DNA from: Sambucus nigra
Taxonomy: Eukaryota > Streptophyta > Magnoliopsida > Dipsacales > Adoxaceae
Assembly: GCA_949130495.1 (NCBI GenBank)
Contig: OX422215.1
Coordinates: 532,997,755-533,061,754, forward strand
DNA: 64,000 bases
Reading direction: 5' to 3'
Part shown: positions 57,661 to 64,000 of the stretch, piece after piece
Layout of the letters: each line of letters opens with the position of its first letter
Numbering within the stretch: the stretch's first letter is position 1
The notes under the pieces: model-generated
Seen by the model: only the letters and a program-made list of their open reading frames with translations
The model's database searches: none
What the model was told of the DNA's origin: nothing
Translations under genes and position numbers: made by a program

Positions 57661-58585
57661 CGTACCATCTTCTAATTTGAAGAGTTTGGATGAACAAGTA
57701 TGGTTTGTTTCCTTTAATATACCATCAATGTGAAAAAACTAAAGTCAAAGGAGCAAAGATTATAAAACAACCTACTAAAAAGCCTATTGAAAAAAAAGAA
57801 GCACACTTAGTGGATGCTTCCTTTTATATTGAGTTAAATGAGGAGGCACATATCCTCATAAGGGGTATCGAAGGGGTAAGAGTGTCCCCTATAAAAGATA
57901 GGTTGGGACCTTTGAGGGATAAAGGGGAATATTTTGAAGAAGATTTGCAAATTGAACCAGGGAGGTAGGTTATTACTACAGTTAATTTTATTTCCTAACA
58001 ACTTAGAGATATAAAGAAGCCAAGGATATACCTGGTGGAGCAAGAGGTGAAATGATAGAGTGCATTGAGTAGATCTAATGGACCAGCAATAGAGTAGCTG
58101 GGGGACTACAAGAAAGGGAAAGCACCGTCAACTTCTCCGCCATAATGCAAGAAGGTGGTTCTTAATGATGGAAGTGTGATATATTTCATTTAAAGGTGTG
58201 AGTGGGAAGTTGAAGACCATGAAAAATCTTACCCAAAATATGAACATTTTTTTATTGATAATCAAAGAAAATGTATTACCCTTCATAAATCAAACATTCA
58301 ATGTATGTGGAAGAGATTTAGGATGATCCTGAATGCATGCAAGATCATACCAAACCACACGTTCAAGAGCTAAAAAAGATAAATTTAGCTGAGGATGGCG
58401 ATGAATTATAACCAATCATTATTTTAAAAGACCTAAGAGACACGAAGAAGCTAGAACTAATCAAGCTCATTTGGGAATTTAAAGATGTTTTTTCATGTAA
58501 GTATACTAAGATTTTAGGGTTGAACCAAGAAGTGGGATGCCATAAGTTGAATGTCCTATATTAAGGAGTATTGATCAAGCAGTCA
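57661..58585 (+). pseudogene. Gypsy relic D, pol N-terminal region
   Basis: The frame 57690-57968 and following fragments lead into RT. No catalytic motif is seen; assignment is by position and strand. Confidence 0.45.
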
Positions 58586-59126
58586 ACCAGAACGTATAAG
58601 CGTAAAGAGTATCTTAAAATAAAGGCTGAGGTGGAATAGTTGTTCGCAAATGGATTCATTAAACCAATTTAAAATCCAATTTGGTTGTTTAAAATCGTGC
58701 TGGTGGGGAACAAAGATAAAATACGAATTCTCATTTGTGTTGACTTTAAAGATCTTAATAGAGATTTTCCCAATGACGAGTTCCCTCTACCTTAAATTTA
58801 TAGTTTGATTAATTCAACTGCTGGTGATGAGATGTATAAATTAATAGATATCTATATGGGTTACAATCAGATTAAGATGGACCTAGATGATGTGGATAAG
58901 ATAACTTTTAGGACTCCTTTAGGGAATTTCATATATAATTTAATGCCTTCGGGTCTGAAAAATATAGGGAAAACTTACCAGAGGACAATGATGGATAATT
59001 TTCATGACATTGTGAAATTTTATGTGGATGATTTAGTCATCAAATAAAAGGAGGATTCTCATTTAGCTGACTTGAGAAGAGTTTTCAAAAGATACAGAAA
59101 GTACAAGCTGAAGACGAATACACTCA
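58586..59126 (+). pseudogene. Gypsy relic D reverse transcriptase, cut by element F
   Basis: LKIKAEVE (TAG) LFANGFIKPI, then ILICVDFKDLNRDFPNDEFPLP, DIYMGYNQIKMDLDD, KITFRTPLGNFIYNLMPSGLKN and FYVDDLVIK with the YVDD catalytic motif. RRVFKRYRKYKLKTNTL follows, where LTR F begins. It is related to non-chromoviral gypsy RTs. Confidence 0.85.
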
Positions 59127-61432
59127 TGTAACACCCACCCCTTTCAAATATGACCTTTATCTTTAATTCTAATATAATTGTATATATTCCAACACATTAT
59201 TTGCATTTGTAAATGTTTTTCAAATTTCATGTGTCCGCATGGATTGATATTCATATTCATCGTATTATTTTGAAATGATTTCAATTACCAAAATGAAATT
59301 TGATAAGCCCAAATAGAAGTTATAGAATTCCAAGTGCGTAATAGTTCTGATGCATTAATCGCAACTTGTGCGATTTTTTTAGGACATTTGGTAGGGGTAA
59401 ATATAATTTGACCATATTTATGGGAGATTAAATATAGGTATAAAAGTTTCATGGGGTAAAACAAAAATGATTTTTTTCCCCAACATTTTTCTTTATTTTT
59501 GGAACATCTTTCCACTCATTCTCCGTTCTTGGTCTTTGAAATTTCGTCTTATACCTTAATGGGGACCTTGATAAGATGATGTTTTGCCCAATTGTGATAA
59601 AGAGGAGGTAAATGTTTTAACCTTAGGTTAATAATGATGAAAAGTGGAATTATAAGTGAGAGAAGCGGCCTAGGACTTGGGTATTATTACCCATCACATT
59701 TCTCATCTCTATCTCTTGTCTTATGAACACTCTTAGGCCAAAAAATTAACAAAATTTTGTGACTATCATTCTCTCCCTCCAAACAGCCACCAAAACACCA
59801 TTTCAGACACCCATAAACACCTCAAAAATCTCCATTTAAGGGTGGTATAATTTGTAGAAGCCTTGGAGAAGAAGTCTTGGAGCTTGAAATGGAATTTTTA
59901 GGAGATTTCTCAGTGTGGTCTTGAGATATCATCTTCTCTACATTCATCATATTCCATTATTAGTAGGGTTTTCCTCTCAAACTTATGATTTTCAAAGTTA
60001 AAATCCATGTGTAGAAGTAAGAAATTTCATGCCAGAACAATAGTAATTTGACCTATTTTCTAGTTGGTTAAATCTTGTCATTTCATGTTCAAAGATGATT
60101 TAAAATGAGTTTAAGAATATTTCATGTTGCTAAATTTAGTTTCATGATCATATATAGCTTCATACACTTGAGATGTATAGCTTCAAAATTGAAGGATAAA
60201 GTTATTAATAATATACTACATACACTTGAGATGAATAGTGGTATACTAAGGGATATCTTAGGTAGAAATCCATGCATCTTAAACACTATGGTGAATCAAA
60301 TAATGGAACTAATGTTAGATATGATTAAACGGGAAAATTTTAGATTTTAATATGTTTTAAGAAAAGTACAAAATTCAGCCCCTATTTCATGATGATCAAG
60401 AATAGTTTTTTAAAAACTTGAAATGAACTAGAATACCCACAAATCATTTTGAAAAGTCTATATTTAAATGAAGAAATGAATTGATGAAATAGTGTTAAAA
60501 AATGACTAACAATGTTATTAATAACACCATAAAATGATAAAGTTGAATTGTTGTACTTAATACCCATTAAAGTGAAATTTTGATGAAAATAGTGAAAATG
60601 GCATCATTGGTAAATTTGATGAATAGTGAATTGTCATTAAGTTACTCTTCATTTTGTACCTCATTAAAAGTTATAATGTTATATGTCAAACCATCATAAT
60701 GTTGTATAAACATTATAGCACAAAGAAGAAGTGCTATTATACTAAAGACTCATTTTTTAAAGGTGAATATCTCATGAAAATTCCTTAGTAGCAAATTCAA
60801 TAAATATGTGGAAAACTACTGAGCTTAGTGTTCTTTACTTGGGCAAAGGCTAGAAAATGCTACGAAAACACTTTTAACGAAATGTAAGTGTAAGGAAACA
60901 TGTTTATGAAATAGAATATGGAATAAAAAAAATTAGTATATTAGGCCATGATGTTCAAATTAGATGGCCTACTTGGCCTAATAAGAATTAATGACCATTA
61001 ATGAAATGGAGAAAATAACACCGGATGGGTTAATTGTGAACATTGAGAATCATGTAACACATGGAAAGATAAGTGATATTCGGTTGACGCCGGGATAAAA
61101 TAATTAAATAGTTAAATGTTTTTGTACTCTAATTTAAATGTTGGACTGTAATTTGAAGTTGAACTTTATGATGTAATATTACAAGGCATTTATTTATTTA
61201 ATTGATGATTAATTTTAAATAAATGTTTTCTTGGGTAAACTGTTAAAATGAACATAATTCGTATGATATGTGGTCACCTTGTTATAATAAGATTGATAAG
61301 TAATTTTTTGAACATAGTGAAGAAAATGTTTTTTTCTAAAATAATGAATTGAAGCTACACCCTACCCCTTAACACCTTGACTTGGATGCGGGTTATTCCA
61401 ACGGTAATATGAATCGGGGCAGGGCGTTAGAA
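59127..61432 (+). repeat. 5' LTR of element F
   Basis: It starts TGTAACACCCACCCC and ends GGGCAGGGCGTTAGAA, 2 nt before a Met primer site. The start and end style matches plant chromovirus LTRs, including element B. The other LTR is not in the window. Confidence 0.75.
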
Positions 61433-61434
61433 CT

Positions 61435-61447
61435 TGGTATCAGAGCC
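61435..61447 (+). other. Primer-binding site of element F
   Basis: TGGTATCAGAGCC, complementary to initiator tRNA-Met. Confidence 0.88.
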
Positions 61448-62797
61448 TTAGGATCCACGGGTGTGACAGAGTGATTTCTCATTTTACTTCCTCTTATGTT
61501 TCCTCGTATAATCGTTATACTAAATTCTCCAATCATATAAGATGGTACCCATACGAAATTCTTCTACAGGAAACAGTGAACTCAGGAGGATGGAGTAGGC
61601 TGTACACCAGTTGGTGGACACAATCTCCCAACAACATCAATGTAAGCACAATGGGACAATCGAGAATACTGCTTCATCCTCTATCCTTAAGGAATTCTTA
61701 TGGTTGAAACTACCCACTTTTAGTGGTATGAATAGACCACACGCAGCAGAGGAGTGGCTTGATGAAGTCACCTGGATCATGGACATCCTTGGCATACTGG
61801 TAGGGCACAAGGTCAAGGTGTCCACATTTTAGCTAATGGAGTAGGCCTAACAATAGTGGACCGTGCACCTAGCCGGTTTGATTGAGACGTTAGATTGGGA
61901 TGGTTCCAAGGTTGATTTTCTAGAGAGGTAGTTCCCTTAGGTGTACATGGATGCTAAGAAGGTTGAATTTTCCCAGTTGATCCATGGAAAGTTATCGGTC
62001 AATGAGTACTTGGTACATTTCGAGAGTATATCAAAGCATGTTACGATAGTCCGAACAGATGAAGCAGAGAAGACCTGATTATTTATGAAGGGGTTGAGTC
62101 TCCATATCCATAGAATGGTGGTTGGTTTTGACCATTTGAGCTTTGAAGAAAGTGTCAATAAGGCCATCCGACTTGAGCTCGAGGCAGAGGATTCCCGAGC
62201 TATCAAATACAAAAGGAAGGAATCTAATGGAACACAGAAAAAGGAGGCCAGTGGGTTTGGCGATGGTAATAATAAAAGGGATGCTATGAGTATCACTGCA
62301 CTGGGTAAATGTAGCATTAAATAGAGCCCGATATCATCTACCCCCAAGGCTTAATTCATTTGTGGGTCTCCCAATCATTTTAGGCGGAATTGTTTGGATT
62401 TTATATCTAGAGAGAAGCGGGTTGGTCAGTAGGGCAGTAGTTTTACACCAGGGTAAAACTTGAGCTATATGGGTCCTACTCAGTACTAATAATAACAAAA
62501 ACAACGGTCTTTTACTTAAAACTAGCAACAGGCCAGACACAATGTTGACCGTCCATACCCTAGTCAGGGATAAAGGAATCGCGGACTGACTATGCCTAGT
62601 CATTAGGGTAATCAATTCATCCAGGGGTGAGCTATGCCCTCATGTAGAAGTTAGTTATGGGTACCTCGATTTGGCAGTTAGGCCCAGACAAGAAGCCCAA
62701 TCAAATGCGACCCAGAGTCCAAAGGCCCCATGCCTCAACCAATTTAGTTTTGACACTGTCAGTTCCTAAAATATCTCTTCAGAGATATTCTAGGGAT
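61448..62797 (+). pseudogene. Element F gag, truncated
   Basis: LWLKLPTFSGMNRPHAAEEWLDEV, IMDILGI and VSTF; after stops FLER.FP.VYMDAKKVEFSQL, LSVNEYLVHFESISKHV and LFMKGLSLHIH; then SFEESVNKAIRLELEAE. The zinc-knuckle remnant CGSPNHFRRNC at about 62358-62390 has its first Cys missing. This is the chromovirus gag pattern. Many stops; cut off by element E. Confidence 0.8.
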
Positions 62798-63070
62798 TGT
62801 GGGATAACGTGGGGGAGCCTCACTCCTCCACCCTCCGAAATAACATGTATATAACAAATCCTCCGCTCGGAGAAAAGGGCATGCATTATTTTTCCTATAA
62901 AACACTCCTCGGAGTAAAGAGAAATAATATTGAGAGCACCACCGTGGACATAGGCATTCTTACTGAACCATGTAAATTTTGTGTTGTGTGATTGTCATTC
63001 CTTACGTTCTTTATTTGTTCTGGTGATTGCCTTTTCTTATTATTTTGTGCTGAACTTAATTATCACCACA
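62798..63070 (+). repeat. 5' LTR of element E
   Basis: The right end TTATCACCACA is 2 nt before the primer site. The left boundary at TGTGGGATAACG is tentative, marked by the end of gag-like sequence of F. TATAAAA at 62896-62902. About 273 bp if complete. Confidence 0.6.
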
Positions 63071-63072
63071 AT

Positions 63073-63090
63073 TGGCGTCGTCTGTGGGAA
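63073..63090 (+). other. Primer-binding site of element E
   Basis: TGGCGTCGTCTGTGGGAA, the element C type site with one C-to-T change. Confidence 0.85.
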
Positions 63091-63137
63091 GCGTTTATCT
63101 TCCTTTAAGAAAGACCTTAGCAACAAAGAATTTGGAA

Positions 63138-64000
63138 TGTCTGGTCACAGTAGCAATGCCCCTCAAGTAGGGGATATCCAAGAGCAGCCTGACCCTCACA
63201 GGATCAAATCTTAAGTTCGACGTTCAGATCATAGGGCTCACCCAGAACAGAAAGCCTAAGAAGAATTTCAAGGACCATCCAGCTCCATGAAGATCTCCAG
63301 GTTGATCGATGCCTATGAGTCCAGGCTCTAAGAGCAAGGGGAGGCTGCTCGCTAGCAATAAGCTGAGAATGCTCACCTCAAAAGGAGACTGTAAAGGATG
63401 GAGAAAGAACTCCATTGTAGCACCAAGCAATGTCAATATCTCACTCCCAGCCCTCAGGCGAGCAAGTCTCGTATCCGAGGAAGGAGCCCTAGATGTGGGT
63501 CTCAGAGATTCGAGGAACACAGGTCGAATGATAACTTACTCGAGCAACAGTAACTTGCTCACCATTACAGGAGTCCAGCTCAAGGAAACGATAACATACG
63601 AAATTTGGTCTGGAGTGAAATGGACCAGCACCCAGCACATCGAGGTGCTAGATCGACCAGAGATCTAGCCAGGCGAGCTCTCAAGACCCAGATGAAATTA
63701 CCTTTATCAAGGGAGATAGAGTAAGAAGAAGCCCCCAAGAAGTTCATAATTCCTAGGTTCAAGATCTACGATGAAAAGACTGACCCTATCGATCATGTTA
63801 GGCAGTACAAGCAGGTCATGACTCTCTGGAACCACAGGGATGCACTAATGTGTCGGATCTTTCCTTAGAGCTTGCACAATGTGGCCAGAAGTGGTTCAAG
63901 AGACTCCCTCATAGATCCATTAGGAGCTTCGAGTCCCTGGCAGAGCTCTTCACAACTCGCTTCATCACCAGCAATTCCCATTCAAAGAGGATGGATGCCT
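63138..64000 (+). pseudogene. Element E gag (Tat-like gypsy), continues past window
   Basis: ATG at 63138 (MSGHSSNAPQVGD) opens a gag leader with several stops. The conserved part begins near 63745 with IPRFKIYDEKTDPIDHVRQY, KQVMTLWNHRDALMCRIFP and, after a stop and slip, QKWFKRLPHRSIRSFESLAE then LFTTRFITS. These are the DP.DH...Y, D..MCR.FP and W...L...SI.SF..L...F motifs of Tat-lineage gag. Confidence 0.82.

Noticed and set aside
62798..63070. Exact left end of LTR E
   Set aside because: A TG at 62798 fits, but without the partner LTR or a target duplication it cannot be confirmed; reported at reduced confidence.

Overview
This is nuclear DNA of a flowering plant. It is AT-rich, has no convincing intact host gene, and is packed with retrotransposons primed by plant-type tRNA sites. 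Initiator-Met sites TGGTATCAGAGC, Asp-type sites TGGCGCC(G/A)TT(G/A)CC and TGGCGCCGTCTGTGGGAA-type sites are all present. Nearly every pol frame is broken by TAG/TAA codons, so the window is a decayed heterochromatin-like graveyard. The sequence does not fix the species.

Layout. 1-6.1 kb: a relic of a Transposase_28 ('putative gypsy type') coding region on the minus strand, split by a solo LTR (110-2822), then unassigned DNA. 6144-40251: one Ty1/copia element of Sirevirus type with 5-bp target duplications CTAAA. Its integrase gene is split at 11662/36498 by a 24.8-kb block. That block is made of several copies, in both orientations, of a non-autonomous LTR element here called family A (LTR about 1.53 kb, Asp-type primer site, one unusual ORF of its own). 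The LTR of the first A copy is itself split by a complete 11.0-kb Ty3/gypsy chromovirus-like element B (15822-26852, target duplication CTTTC). So there are three nested levels: copia, then A, then B.

40.3-49.6 kb: low-copy-looking AT-rich DNA with microsatellites, a candidate Helitron 3' end (42025) and a clean non-autonomous hAT element (44805-46192, 8-bp duplication GTCCTTTG). 49653-54414: element C, a minus-strand non-autonomous LTR element with 346-bp LTRs and tandem repeats. 55.4-64 kb: a second nest, with gypsy relic D split in its RT by the 5' part of element F (LTR 59127-61432 plus gag), which is split in turn by the 5' part of a Tat-like element E that runs off the window.

The two most interesting signals are these. 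(1) The A block has a perfect 5-bp duplication (ATTAT), yet its ends are not LTR ends: it starts at the first base of a primer-binding site and stops inside an LTR at a GATCA that mimics the true LTR terminus. (2) A CATACCTG + (GATC)n palindrome module is shared by the otherwise unrelated LTRs of A and B, and a different but similarly built palindrome cluster lies at the matching place in the solo LTR. Family A also carries a colinear, frame-conserved ORF with no gag or pol motif that I recognise.
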